Assembly: GCA_964291635.2 (NCBI GenBank)
Contig: OZ219892.1
Coordinates: 620,001 to 684,000, forward strand
Source: JAPPHA01 sp964291635
GTDB taxonomy: Bacteria; Pseudomonadota; Alphaproteobacteria; Rhodobacterales; Rhodobacteraceae
Direction: 5' to 3'
DNA length: 64,000 bases
Position numbers and translations under genes: made by a program. The stretch's first letter is position 1. Each line of letters begins with the position of its first letter. Below are positions 36,504 through 45,816 of the stretch, piece by piece. The notes beneath the pieces are model-generated. The model had not been told where the DNA came from. It ran no database searches and saw only the letters and a list, made by a program, of their open reading frames with translations.

Positions 36504-37861
36504 ATGGCGCGCACTGGGCAGACGAACCGGCCCTGGCCCGGCTTCGCGGTCACCCGCGCGCCGTCAAATATCAATTCGCCGCGCTGGAAGGTCGCCACTG
36601 GCCGGTAGGGCAATTCGATGCCATCATAGGGGCTCCAACCGGCAAAATTGTTACCACTGTCTGTTGCGCAATAACGGTGCGGATCGTGTGCCATGACCAC
36701 GAAGTCGGCATCGCGGCCGATCGCGAATGCGCCTTTGCGATGGCTGATGCGGAACAATCGTGCCGGGTTGGCGGCAAGCAGACGGGCGGCCCAGACCGGG
36801 CTCAGGCGGCGTTCGAGCAGTCCCTTGAGAAGCAGGGATGGAAGGACTTCGAGCCCGGGAAGGCCTGATGCGTTTTTCAGCATGTTCGGGTCAGTTTTTC
36901 GATCTTCTGACCAGCTGACATGATCGGTCGAAACAACCGTGATGTTGCCACTGGCCAGATGCCCCCACAACGACTCAACCTCGCTGCGCGAACGGATTGG
37001 AGGATTTGTTTTCGCCTTGCCACCGAGCCTGGCAACGTCAGTTTCCTCATCAAGTATGAGGTAATGAATGCAGGCTTCAATGGTCGTGTCGAAGCCCTGC
37101 CCGCGGTAGTTTCGGCATATCTCGTAACCGCGGCCGATCGAACAGTGCACGATGTGCGTGGAACATCCTGCCGCCGCACCGATCTCGTAGATGCCAACGG
37201 TTGCGAGCGCCTCCGCCACGGTCGGTCGCGACAGACAGTGGGCCCGGTAATCCGTGATGCCGGAGCGCATGACAGCGGCTTCGGCGGCACGTACGGTTTC
37301 CTCGTCCTCGTTATGGACGCCGGCGATCAAGCCGTGGCTGGATATTTCCGAGCAACACGCGAACAGCGTTTGTGGGGGAATGCGCGGGAAGCGGTGCGGA
37401 TGCGTCCCAAACGTGGAGAACTTGAAGCCCACAGCGCCGGCATCCACCATCTCCGCGATACGCATAGGTCCCTCTTCCGGAGACACGGTACCGTAAAGAG
37501 CGAAATCGACCCGCGCCTGCTTGCCAGCCTCGCGGGCCTTGCGTGCGAAGCGATTGCCGCTGCAGATCAACATGCCGTCGTCATAGGGCATGTCGACAAT
37601 CGTCGTGACACCGCCTGCCGCAGCCGAGCGAGTCGACCACACAAAGTCCTCCTGGGCTTTCTGTGATCTCGAGTGAACCTGTGAATCGATCGCGCCGGGC
37701 AGGATGTAAGCTGCTCCAAAGTCATGCCGTTCCCGGCTGGCCGGCGGCGTACCGTCTCCGACGCGTTCGACCAGGCCGCCACGAATAGCAACGTAGCCAT
37801 CGTCGCGTATCATGTCGGCCCCCACGACACGGCCGGTTACGACCAGATCAAACTCGCTCAT
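36500..37861 (-). CDS. Cyclic amidohydrolase (dihydropyrimidinase/allantoinase/dihydroorotase family)
   Basis: A 453-aa TIM-barrel amidohydrolase. It keeps the metal-bridging Lys in GAVGFKFSTFG, His in GVHNEDEE and in THIVHCS, and Asp in VVSTDHVSW. The first metal motif reads DSQVHSRSQ, with Gln in place of the first His of H-x-H. Gln at this position occurs in dihydroorotase-like relatives, so loss of activity is not implied. It is the first gene of the leftward operon and would open a cyclic ureide. Allantoin, a hydantoin or a dihydropyrimidine are all possible. Confidence 0.9.
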   Translation of the reverse strand: MSEFDLVVTGRVVGADMIRDDGYVAIRGGLVERVGDGTPPASRERHDFGAAYILPGAIDSQVHSRSQKAQEDFVWSTRSAAAGGVTTIVDMPYDDGMLICSGNRFARKAREAGKQARVDFALYGTVSPEEGPMRIAEMVDAGAVGFKFSTFGTHPHRFPRIPPQTLFACCSEISSHGLIAGVHNEDEETVRAAEAAVMRSGITDYRAHCLSRPTVAEALATVGIYEIGAAAGCSTHIVHCSIGRGYEICRNYRGQGFDTTIEACIHYLILDEETDVARLGGKAKTNPPIRSRSEVESLWGHLASGNITVVSTDHVSWSEDRKTDPNMLKNASGLPGLEVLPSLLLKGLLERRLSPVWAARLLAANPARLFRISHRKGAFAIGRDADFVVMAHDPHRYCATDSGNNFAGWSPYDGIELPYRPVATFQRGELIFDGARVTAKPGQGRFVCPVRAM

Positions 37862-38155
37862 CTTCGCTCCTTACGGGTCACGATCCAAATTTCAGGATCG
37901 ACGAAACCCGTCCATTGCGAAAATCACTTTCGCCGAAGCGAACGATAACGAACAACGAAGCCGGGAGGCGGGATCGTCCTGCCGTTCGAGAAAACCTATT
38001 GCCCACTTCGACAAATCAATAATGACAGCCAAAAGGGGCCAAGCTACCATTCTTTCTCATCAACTGTGCCGGGTCGGATACACAAACGGCAAACTTGATC
38101 GTTCATCCTCACTGGCGCAACCGAAACCCGTAACAACACTATCGGGAGAAATTTC
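37862..38155. promoter_or_regulatory. Divergent promoter region of the heterocycle locus
   Basis: About 294 bp between the leftward amidohydrolase operon and the rightward binding-protein gene; it must carry both promoters. Apart from the inverted repeat at 37881-37900 I saw no strong signal. Confidence 0.5.
37881..37900. promoter_or_regulatory. Inverted repeat, possible LysR operator
   Basis: CGATCCAAATTTCAGGATCG has 6-bp arms (CGATCC/GGATCG) around an AT-rich 8-bp centre. LysR proteins favour short interrupted dyads in divergent promoters. It sits only 20 bp upstream of the amidohydrolase start, so binding would affect that operon. Confidence 0.4.
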
Positions 38156-39441
38156 ATGTGGAAACGACATCCAATTCTAGTGAGCGTTTCGGCCGCCCTC
38201 GCGCTGGTTTTGCATGGTATTGTGGCTTTGCCGGCGCTCGCGGAAATCAAAATTGGCTTTCAGGCACCAATGACAGGATTCGCGGCCAGCGACGGCCACG
38301 CGGCAAAGGTTGCCGCCGAGTTGGCGGTCGATGACATCAATGCCGCTGGCGGCGTGCTGGGTGAAGAACTCGTACTCGTCTCTTATGACGACCAGGCGAT
38401 GGCCGACCAGGCCATCTTCACTGCAAACAAGTTGATCGGCGAAGACGGCGTCAGGCTGGCGATCAACGGCAGCTATTCGGCAAGCGGGCGCGCTTCCGCG
38501 CCTATCTTCCAGAAAGCCCAAGCAGTGTTCATTTGCGCTTATGGTGTACATCCCGACATCACCCGGGCCGGCGATTTCGTATTCCGGCTTATTCATCTTG
38601 GTCCTCCGCAGGGACGTGCCGGTGCAAAGTTCGTCGGCGAGAGTCTGGATCTCGGGGAAAAGCGCGTCACGGTCATCACCATGGACAACGACTACGGCGA
38701 GGCAACCGTATCCGGCTTTCTGGATGCGGCGGAACGGTTCGGGATCACCCTGGTGAACAAGTACACGTACTCGCTGCAGGACCGGCAATTTGGTTCGATC
38801 GTCGCCAGCGTTAAGCGGGATGCCCCGGATGCGATCTATGTAACCGGATATTTCTTCACTGGCGGACCATTGGTGTCACAGCTTCGGGCGGCGGGAGTCA
38901 CGGTACCGATCATCGCTTCGCAAGCCTTCGATTCGAAAAAATTCCTGGAGATTGCCGGTCCGGCGGCCGAAGGCCTGTTTATTGTCGGCGGACTTGCCGA
39001 CGACGACGCGAACAGTGTTCTCAAACGCTTCTTCACGGAGTTCGAGAAGCGTGCAGGCTATGCTCCCGTGAACTCCACGGCACAGGTGTATTCGGCCTTC
39101 CAGCTCCTGGCAGACGCGATCGAACGCGCCGGCAGCACCGATCCATTGAAAGTACGTACTGCGCTCGCGGAGACGGAGAATTGAACTCCACGGCACAGGT
39201 GTATTCGGCCTTCCAGCTCCTGGCAGACGCGATCGAACGCGCCGGCAGCACCGATCCATTGAAAGTACGTACTGCGCTCGCGGAGACGGAGAATTTCCAG
39301 ATGCTTGGCGGCACTCTTACCGGTTTCAGCCCAGACCGCGAGATCAACATGCCGATGGCTGTGACAGTGGTCAAAGATGGTGACTTTGCGGCGTTTTCGT
39401 CGATCGATGATCTTGAGCTGCTCGAGGCAACGGCAGAATAA
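38156..39441 (+). pseudogene. Branched-chain-type ABC substrate-binding protein, split by a 113-bp duplication
   Basis: Periplasmic type I binding protein (LivJ-like): signal peptide to about residue 30 (ending ALPALAE), then IKIGFQAPMTGFAASDGHAA, DDINAAGGVLGEELVLVSYDDQ and VITMDNDYGEATVSGF. The frame stops after LAETEN at 39184 because 113 bp are repeated in tandem. The rest continues in another frame to the stop at 39441. Removing one unit restores a normal 390-residue protein ending DLELLEATAE. If the duplication is real the gene is broken, yet the rest of the transporter is intact, so an assembly error is a strong alternative. Confidence 0.9.
39069..39294 (+). repeat. Exact 113-bp tandem duplication
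   Basis: 39069-39181 is repeated without a single mismatch at 39182-39294. The unit is not a multiple of three and frameshifts the binding-protein gene. Confidence 0.97.
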
Positions 39442-39535
39442 TCTGTCGCTTCGCAAAACCGACGCCGGTCCGCCGCCCCGCGGATACCCCGGGAAACGTC
39501 TCTGAGCGCCGCAAACGAAATCCGGAAGGACATGT

Positions 39536-40519
39536 ATGAGCACGGTTCCAGAGATTGATGTTTCCGGTCTGTTTGATGATCGTTCGACTCGCCGAAACGT
39601 CGCCGTCGCAATCGGCAAGGCGTGCGAGAACATCGGATTTTTTTCCATCAGCGGGCACGGGATCGAAGAGAAGCTGATCGACAAGGTACAGCAGGTGGGG
39701 CGGGAGTTCTTCCGTCTACCACTCGAAGAGAAAGTGCGCATTGCCCGTAAGCCCCCACAATACTACCGAGGTTATGTCGGCATTAGCACCGAGGGATTGG
39801 GGCGCGTGGCGGGCAGCGGCGCAGCTGACCTGAAAGAAGCGTTCGCAATGGGCCCGGTCGATGTACTTGACACCGCTTACTACACCTCACCGGAGGGGAA
39901 GAGGCATTTCGAGCCCAATCGCTGGCCAGAGCATCCCGCCAGGTTTCGCGCAGTGATGGAGGAATATTACGATGCGATGACGCGGCTATCTGCGCGGATA
40001 ATGGGTGGATTTGCCCTTGCGCTGGACCTGCCTGAAGAATGGTTCGACGACAAGATCGACCGCTCGATCAGCAATATCCGCCTCAACTACTATCCTGCTC
40101 AGGATCAACCTCCAAACCCCGGAGAGCTGCGGGCCGGTGCCCACACTGATTTTGGCAGCCTGACCATCCTCTTGACAGAAAAAGGTTCGGCCGGGCTCCA
40201 GGTTCGTGATTTCAACAATGAATGGGTCGACATTCCAAGCCGGGCTGGCCGGTTCGTGGTGAATATCGGCGATCTCATGGCACAATGGACCAACGACCGT
40301 TTCGTGTCGACCTTGCACAGGGTATGCAACCCAAACAACGATGACAGGTCCGACCGATTGTCGATCGCGTTTTTTCAGCAGCCCAATTACGACGCAGTGA
40401 TCGAATGCATACCCACTTGCCTGCGCCAGGGCGAACAACCACGCTACAAGCCAACGACTTCCGGTGCACATCGGCACCGGAAACTCGAGTTTGCCAAGAC
40501 AGGAACTGTAGAAAAGTGA
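39536..40519 (+). CDS. 2-oxoglutarate/Fe(II) dioxygenase, isopenicillin-N-synthase family
   Basis: A 327-aa dioxygenase. The N-terminal PEIDVSGLFDD and IGFFSISGHGIEEKLIDKV are the DIOX_N domain. The Fe site is His-x-Asp in GAHTDFGSLTILL and the distal His in STLHRVCNP. The 2-oxoglutarate-binding Arg-x-Ser is DRLSIAFFQ. All cofactor residues are intact. Thymine-7-hydroxylase, which oxidises a pyrimidine methyl group, belongs to this broad family, relevant because a decarboxylase and cyclic amidohydrolase are neighbours. It lies between the binding protein and the permease genes. Confidence 0.9.
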   Translation: MSTVPEIDVSGLFDDRSTRRNVAVAIGKACENIGFFSISGHGIEEKLIDKVQQVGREFFRLPLEEKVRIARKPPQYYRGYVGISTEGLGRVAGSGAADLKEAFAMGPVDVLDTAYYTSPEGKRHFEPNRWPEHPARFRAVMEEYYDAMTRLSARIMGGFALALDLPEEWFDDKIDRSISNIRLNYYPAQDQPPNPGELRAGAHTDFGSLTILLTEKGSAGLQVRDFNNEWVDIPSRAGRFVVNIGDLMAQWTNDRFVSTLHRVCNPNNDDRSDRLSIAFFQQPNYDAVIECIPTCLRQGEQPRYKPTTSGAHRHRKLEFAKTGTVEK

Positions 40520-40523
40520 TGCT

Positions 40524-41531
40524 TTGACAAAAGAGTTTCTTCTTGGTTGCAGTTGGCGCGGCGTTCAGCATTTCCGCGACATCCCGGTCAAGGCACAGTT
40601 CGAGATGATCCGCGATTCCGGATGTTTCGACTACCTGGACCGGCTACCGCTGCCAGATGTTCTGGACGAATACCTGCGCTACTCGGAAGAGTTCAACATC
40701 CCGATCTGCACGTGCACCTATCAATACATGCTCGGGCGCGATGAGAATCTGCTCGAGAACAACATGCGTATCGCGGCGCGGGCCGGTGTGAAGCTTCACA
40801 ATATCATGATTTACACGCACAGGGCCGACGGGCAGGTGGCGAGCGATGATGAAATCGCGGATTGCTACCTTCGCACCTGGGACGTGGGCGACCCGCTCGG
40901 AGTGCAACCATCCTTCGAGGTGCACGTCAACATGTGGTCCGAAGCATTTCCGCGTGTGCGCAGGGTGGCCGAATTGGTCCAGGGTGCCGGCATTCCGTTC
41001 AATTTCACGATGGACTACAGCCACTGCATTTTCAAGATTGAGAACCCGGCCGAGCAGGACATCTCAGGTATCCGGGCCGATGTGGACGCTGGACGGATTG
41101 TTCTGGATCCTTTTGAGAGCGGAAGCCTGTGCGATGAATGGCTCGAGATGAATATCGTTCCGTTCGTGCAATTCCGGCCGGCTGCACCCAACGGACCGCC
41201 CAATGTCTGGGCCACCGACGAGAACGGAAATCCAGGACGTGGTATCCAATATCCTTTTGCGAAACCGCGTCCCGGCGAATGGCATTCCCCCTGGCATGGA
41301 TTCAAGGGTGAACCCAGCAAGGAAGCCTTGCGCAAGGTTTTCCGCTATCATCTGACGCACGAAGAAAGCCCGTTGCGTTTTGTCACGACGGAAATGATCA
41401 ACCTGCCCGACTACGGCATGAATGCAAGATACTCGCTTTTTGAGCACAACGTGGCCTGCGCGCGGTGGATCCGCGCAACCTGGGAACAGATGAAGGCCAT
41501 GCACGCCGCCAACATCCCGCTGGCCGTGTGA
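40524..41531 (+). CDS. TIM-barrel protein, sugar-phosphate isomerase/epimerase-like
   Basis: A 335-aa protein starting with TTG 4 bp after the dioxygenase. The repeated strand-helix layout and residues such as NIMIYTHRADGQ, SFEVHVNMWSEAFPRVRRV (Glu and His of a possible metal site), NFTMDYSHCIF and VQFRPAAPNGP suggest a xylose-isomerase-like barrel with a divalent metal. It is longer in its loops than typical epimerases. The role is unknown; operon position suggests the same pathway as the dioxygenase. Confidence 0.7.
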   Translation: MTKEFLLGCSWRGVQHFRDIPVKAQFEMIRDSGCFDYLDRLPLPDVLDEYLRYSEEFNIPICTCTYQYMLGRDENLLENNMRIAARAGVKLHNIMIYTHRADGQVASDDEIADCYLRTWDVGDPLGVQPSFEVHVNMWSEAFPRVRRVAELVQGAGIPFNFTMDYSHCIFKIENPAEQDISGIRADVDAGRIVLDPFESGSLCDEWLEMNIVPFVQFRPAAPNGPPNVWATDENGNPGRGIQYPFAKPRPGEWHSPWHGFKGEPSKEALRKVFRYHLTHEESPLRFVTTEMINLPDYGMNARYSLFEHNVACARWIRATWEQMKAMHAANIPLAV

Positions 41532-41678
41532 CGAAGAGGAGATTGACCACGCATCAGGATCGCCTTGCCCTGCGCGTTCGGGCTCCAGGGCAAGATTGAA
41601 GCAATATTGTGGATACCAAGAAGGCGTCCAATGGGTCCATGCCGATAACGCACTACTGTGCCGGGAGGGAATGAACGC

Positions 41679-42548
41679 ATGTACTATCTCGATCTGGCCG
41701 TGACGGGCATCAGCTTCGGCGCAATGTACGCGATGATTGCGGTCGGCCTGACGCTGGTCTATGGATTGCTGCGTATCCTGCATATCGCTCATGCTACGGT
41801 TTACGCGCTCGGTGCATATGTTTGCGTCCTGGTCGCCAACGCGACAGGCAGCGTTCCGGTTGGCATTCTCGCGGCCATGACGGTAGCGCCACTGTTTGGC
41901 ATCGCCATTTGCCGGTTTCTCTACGAGCCCCTCCTGAAATTCACGCCGGACGTGCCAATGATCGCATCAGTCGGACTGCTCATTTTGATGCAGGATGCCT
42001 TCCGCATCTTGTTTGGCGAGCAAGGCATCACCTTTGACAGAAACGAATATGCGTTCAAGATTTTCAACGTTGCCGGCATTACCGTGAATGCAGTGCAATT
42101 GGCCATCGTGGCCGCAGCCGTGATCGTTTTCATCGGCCTGCATTTTTTTACAACCCGAACGCGCATCGGCGTGGCGTGGCGCGCGACTGTATCGCGACCA
42201 CAGATCGCGGCAAGCTTCGGAGTTGATGCGAACAAGGTCCGCTACCTGAATTTTGCCGTCGGTTCGGTGCTCGCAGGGCTCGGCGGCAGCTTGATTGCGT
42301 TGCTGAATAACTTCGTCGATCCGGTGATTGGCTACGTTGTGAGCTACAAGGCGCTCGCAATCATCGTGCTTGGTGGTCTGGGCAGCGTTCGTGGTACGCT
42401 TATCGCCAGTCTGATCCTCGGTTTCGTGGAGGCTTACGGTACCATCTTCATCGGGTCCTGGCTCGATCGTGATGCGATCGCGTTCCTTGCCCTCATCATC
42501 GTGCTGATGTTCCGTCCGCAAGGCTTCACCGGAGCGCGAACCTCATGA
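41679..42548 (+). CDS. livH: Branched-chain-type ABC transporter permease (LivH)
   Basis: A membrane permease of 289 aa counted from ATG 41679, chosen over an upstream GTG because GGGAGG lies 10 bases before it. Eight or so hydrophobic helices are present. Typical LivH stretches are MYAMIAVGLTLVYGLLRILHIAHA, TRTRIGVAWRAT, and IVLGGLGSVRGTLIASLILG, which includes the cytoplasmic ATPase-docking loop. It overlaps livM by 4 bp. Confidence 0.93.
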   Translation: MYYLDLAVTGISFGAMYAMIAVGLTLVYGLLRILHIAHATVYALGAYVCVLVANATGSVPVGILAAMTVAPLFGIAICRFLYEPLLKFTPDVPMIASVGLLILMQDAFRILFGEQGITFDRNEYAFKIFNVAGITVNAVQLAIVAAAVIVFIGLHFFTTRTRIGVAWRATVSRPQIAASFGVDANKVRYLNFAVGSVLAGLGGSLIALLNNFVDPVIGYVVSYKALAIIVLGGLGSVRGTLIASLILGFVEAYGTIFIGSWLDRDAIAFLALIIVLMFRPQGFTGARTS

Positions 42549-43399
42549 GCGCGTATGAAATCAGCGTTATCTCGGTTGTTGGAATAAACGTGATCCTCGC
42601 GGTCAGCTTGAACATGATCAGCGGGTTTTGCAAACAATTCAGCCTCGGCCACAGTGCGTTCCAGGGCGCCGGAGCATACGCGGCGGCACTGGTGATGGCG
42701 GGAGCCGGTGGGAGTTATTTTCCGCTTGCGATGCTGGCGGCCACGGTCACCGGCGGGCTGTTCGGCATCGTCGTGGGGTTGGCCTCGTTGCGCGTACGCG
42801 CTGATTTTCTCGCGGTTACCACGATAGGTGTGAATTTCCTGTTTATCGGATTTGTACGTAAGCAGGCTTGGCTCGGTGGCGAGATGGGCATCAGCGGAAT
42901 TCCCGCAACCGGTCTAGGCGATGTTGGCAATGTCATAATGATCTTGGCGTTTGCCTGCGCGACAATAGTGCTGAGCCTTCATATCAGCCGATCCTGGATG
43001 GGTTTTACATTTCGCGCTGTCGGCGAGGATGAAGAAGCCGCTTCCGTTCTCGGCGTCAACGTGGCTGCCTACAAAGTTGCGGCGTTTGGAATCGGCACGG
43101 CCCTCGCTGGCCTCGCCGGTAGCCTTTACACGTTCTTCACCCAGTTCATAACGGTCGACGCGTTCGATTTCATCTCTTCGGTGATGTTGATGGCAATGGT
43201 CGTCGTTGGTGGAACCGGATCGACCTGGGGCGTGGTCGCCGCCGCCATCGGCTTGACGCTGTTGCCCGAAGTGATCCGTTTCGTGGACGACTACCGTTTG
43301 CTGGTTTTCGGTGGGATGCTGATACTGGTCGTGCGGCTGGCGCCGGGGGGGCTGGCGGGATTTGTCAATCGCTTGCTGCAATACGGAAAACGGAATTGA
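42545..43399 (+). CDS. livM: Branched-chain-type ABC transporter permease (LivM)
   Basis: A 284-aa permease with the LivM markers NVILAVSLNMISGFCKQFSL, GHSAFQGAGAYAAAL, SWMGFTFRAVGEDEEAASVLG and VVVGGTGSTWGVVAAAIGL. It overlaps the livH stop at the front and the livG start at the end. Confidence 0.93.
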   Translation: MSAYEISVISVVGINVILAVSLNMISGFCKQFSLGHSAFQGAGAYAAALVMAGAGGSYFPLAMLAATVTGGLFGIVVGLASLRVRADFLAVTTIGVNFLFIGFVRKQAWLGGEMGISGIPATGLGDVGNVIMILAFACATIVLSLHISRSWMGFTFRAVGEDEEAASVLGVNVAAYKVAAFGIGTALAGLAGSLYTFFTQFITVDAFDFISSVMLMAMVVVGGTGSTWGVVAAAIGLTLLPEVIRFVDDYRLLVFGGMLILVVRLAPGGLAGFVNRLLQYGKRN

Positions 43400-44163
43400 C
43401 CCCGGCCCTGCAAATCGACGACGTTGCGGTGCAGTTTGGCGGTGTGCGTGCGGTGGATGGCGTGTCACTGAAGGTGATGCCGGACGAGTTCGTTGGACTG
43501 ATCGGCCCGAATGGTGCTGGCAAGACCACGTTGATCCGCATCCTTGCGGGGTTGATAAAACCCGACCGCGGCCGAGTCATGCTCAACGGGGTCGATATCA
43601 CCCGGGAGGCGACGGCGGCGCGCGTTCGTGGCGGCTTGGTTCTTACCCACCAGATCGTGCGGCCGTTTCGCGCAATGACGGTCCTTGACAATGTCGTTCT
43701 TGCGGCAGGCTATCGCAGGACTTCGAACCCGTTTCGCGCAATGACGCAGGTGGATCGCGGCCCCGAAATCGAGCGGGCCGCGGGCATCCTCGCCCAGGTC
43801 GGTATGAAAGGTTCGGAAAAAAAACTCGCCGGTTCGTTGCCTCTTGGCCAGATGAAACGGCTCGAAGTGGCGCGCGCTCTCGCGGTTGACCCGCGCGTCA
43901 TTCTGCTCGACGAACCGCTTGCGGGCCTCAACCACATCGAAGCTCCGGGCCAGATCGAGACAATTTCAAGAGTTCACGCTGACGGTATTACCGTGGTCCT
44001 CGTCGAACACAATCTGGAACAGGTCATGCGCACGTGCGAACGACTCGTTGTCCTCAACAACGGGCTGGTGATAGGAGACGGAGAGCCACACGTCGTCATG
44101 GCCGATCAGGCGGTCCACGAAGCATATGTGGGCGGCGCAAGGGTGGACCATGCTGAAACTTGA
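43396..44163 (+). CDS. livG: Branched-chain-type ABC transporter ATPase (LivG)
   Basis: A 255-aa ATPase with Walker A GPNGAGKTT, Walker B VILLDEPLAGLNHIE and the VVLVEHNLEQVMRTCERLVVL switch region. The ABC signature reads LPLGQMKRLEVARAL, lacking the usual LSxGQ Ser, a deviation seen in some LivG proteins. It starts with TTG overlapping the livM stop. The QIVRPFRAMTVLDNVVLA segment matches LivG rather than LivF. Confidence 0.92.
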   Translation: MTPALQIDDVAVQFGGVRAVDGVSLKVMPDEFVGLIGPNGAGKTTLIRILAGLIKPDRGRVMLNGVDITREATAARVRGGLVLTHQIVRPFRAMTVLDNVVLAAGYRRTSNPFRAMTQVDRGPEIERAAGILAQVGMKGSEKKLAGSLPLGQMKRLEVARALAVDPRVILLDEPLAGLNHIEAPGQIETISRVHADGITVVLVEHNLEQVMRTCERLVVLNNGLVIGDGEPHVVMADQAVHEAYVGGARVDHAET

Positions 44164-44863
44164 AGGACTGACTTGCGGCTACAACGGTGCGGAAGCCGTA
44201 AACGACCTCAGCCTGGATTTGCCCACCGGCTCGATACTTGCTCTGCTCGGGCCGAACAGCGCCGGAAAGACTTCGACCATCATGGCCATCATGGGGCATG
44301 TCGACATCTACGGCGGTCGCATTCTCTTCGAGTCCGAGGACATCGCCCTACGTCGCCCGGTCGATCGGGTCGGCCTTGGCATTTCCCTGGTGCCGGAAGG
44401 GCGTCAGTTGTTCAGCGATCTTACCGTGGGTGAAAACCTAACGGTTGGCGGTTACGCGCGCCCCGCTGATCGCGATGCTTTCAACCGAGATCGTGTCTTC
44501 AGCTATTTCCCGAGGCTTCATGAACGCCGTGGGCAACTAGCCGGCTCCCTGTCCGGCGGCGAACAGCAGATGCTCGCCATTGGCCGTGCATTGATGGCTG
44601 AACCGCGGCTGTTACTTGTCGACGAGCTATCTCTCGGGCTGATGCCTAAAATCGCCGATCTGTGCCTGGACGTGCTCACGCAGCTAAGGCAGCAGGGTCT
44701 TACCGTAATGCTGGTCGAGCAGAATACTGCCTATGCGCTCGATGTCGCAGATCACGTTTGCGTGCTGTCCTCGGGTAGAAAGGTTTACGAAGGTACACCC
44801 GAGAAAGCCAGAGCTGAGGGGTCGATATTTGCGGCATTCCTCGGCGAGAGTCAAAAACCATAG
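44150..44863 (+). CDS. livF: Branched-chain-type ABC transporter ATPase (LivF)
   Basis: A 237-aa ATPase counted from ATG 44150, which overlaps the livG end by 14 bp. Walker A is GPNSAGKTS, the signature SLSGGEQQMLAIGRALM, Walker B LLLVDELSLGL, and the end is VMLVEQNTAYALDVADHVCVL. It is the last gene of the transporter set; a hairpin follows 3 bp after the stop. Confidence 0.93.
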   Translation: MLKLEGLTCGYNGAEAVNDLSLDLPTGSILALLGPNSAGKTSTIMAIMGHVDIYGGRILFESEDIALRRPVDRVGLGISLVPEGRQLFSDLTVGENLTVGGYARPADRDAFNRDRVFSYFPRLHERRGQLAGSLSGGEQQMLAIGRALMAEPRLLLVDELSLGLMPKIADLCLDVLTQLRQQGLTVMLVEQNTAYALDVADHVCVLSSGRKVYEGTPEKARAEGSIFAAFLGESQKP

Positions 44864-44866
44864 GTC

Positions 44867-44885
44867 TGATCCCTTTGCGGGATCA
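44867..44885 (+). terminator. Hairpin after livF
   Basis: TGATCCC, loop TTTGC, GGGATCA: a perfect 7-bp stem right after the livF stop. No strong T-run follows, so termination may be weak. Confidence 0.45.
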
Positions 44886-45579
44886 AGTATTGCCGTTACG
44901 TACGAATTGCCGCCTTTGACCATTTGCCGCCGTTTATCATCGAGTCGTGGACTGCACGTGATATTGCGGATTGCGTGATTGTTTTTCGTGATGGGGTCGT
45001 TAGCCGAAGGGGGCGGCAAACTACGCAATATCTTTCGCGCTTTCTGGGCGCGCAACAAGATATTGTGAACCGTTCCCAGGCTGACCCCGGTGGTCCCAAT
45101 CATCGACAAACAATGGTTGATTCGAAACTGGAGGATGGACCGGTTGGTTCTCACATCGGTTCTCCCCATGGGTCGAGCTCCATTTCCGGTGTTGCGGGTG
45201 GAAGAATACCTTGCCCCAAACCCACACGGGAGAACCACCGCAGCACCGGTCGGTCGCCGGCAGAGGTCATGGGTTCATTCGATCATGAAACAGGTACTCG
45301 CGAGCCTCGGAGATGGCGTACAAGTCGCGGCGGAATCGGACACCGGCAATTGGCGGATCACGCCTCCGGACCTGCAGTCACTACCAGGCGTGATGGCCGG
45401 ATTCGTGGTAGAGTCGGGGGCTGGCGCGCCGGCTTTAGGGTCCGGGGGCTTCTCCGTCGCTTTCGCTCCCGGCCTCAGTCCGGCTCCCATGGCCGCGTTT
45501 CCAGTCCCCTGTTCGCAGAACCCGGCGTGCCGATTCCCGGCACCGGGCTTTCCATCTTTTTTTTGGACTTCACCGTCTT
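44886..45579. other. Gene-free stretch right of the Liv operon
   Basis: Nearly 700 bp with open frames on both strands but no recognisable domain. It is probably decayed mobile-element DNA, since a transposase fragment starts at its right edge. Confidence 0.4.
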
Positions 45580-45780
45580 GGTGCAGTTGCACGTTCCACG
45601 ACGGATGATCCCCGTACTGCTCCCGCAGGGCCTCGAGCAGCGCCGGCGACAGCGTCCGCTCGCGGCCGGCATCGCGGCGGCGCCGCCGCCGCCGCCGGAG
45701 CGCACTCACCGGATCCCGGTCCTGCGCCCGGTCCTGGTAGTACCAGCGTTCGATGGTGGATACCGAGAAGCGGACCTCGC
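45580..45780 (-). pseudogene. Transposase N-terminal fragment (Mu/IS481-like helix-turn-helix)
   Basis: A frame reading RFSVSTIERWYYQDRAQDRD, an Arg-rich tract, then TLSPALLEALREQYGDHPSW and NVQLHQD matches the DNA-binding start of Mu-like/IS481-like integrase-transposases. It ends before the catalytic domain. The Arg tract comes from a CGC/CCG triplet run that looks expanded (45670-45700). It ends about 35 bp left of the deleted rpn gene. Confidence 0.6.
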
Positions 45781-45816
45781 CGCCGCCGGGGCGCTGCCAG
45801 ACAGGGAGACACAGAC

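Noticed and set aside
36500..37861. Cyclic amidohydrolase judged inactive because Gln replaces the first His of H-x-H
   Set aside because: Gln at this position occurs in dihydroorotase-like relatives and the other metal ligands are intact.
38156..39441. Programmed frameshift in the binding-protein gene
   Set aside because: The break is fully explained by an exact 113-bp tandem duplication; no slippery site or pseudoknot is needed.
43396..44163. LivG judged defective because the ABC signature reads LPLGQ
   Set aside because: Deviations in this motif are common among LivG proteins and both Walker motifs are intact.
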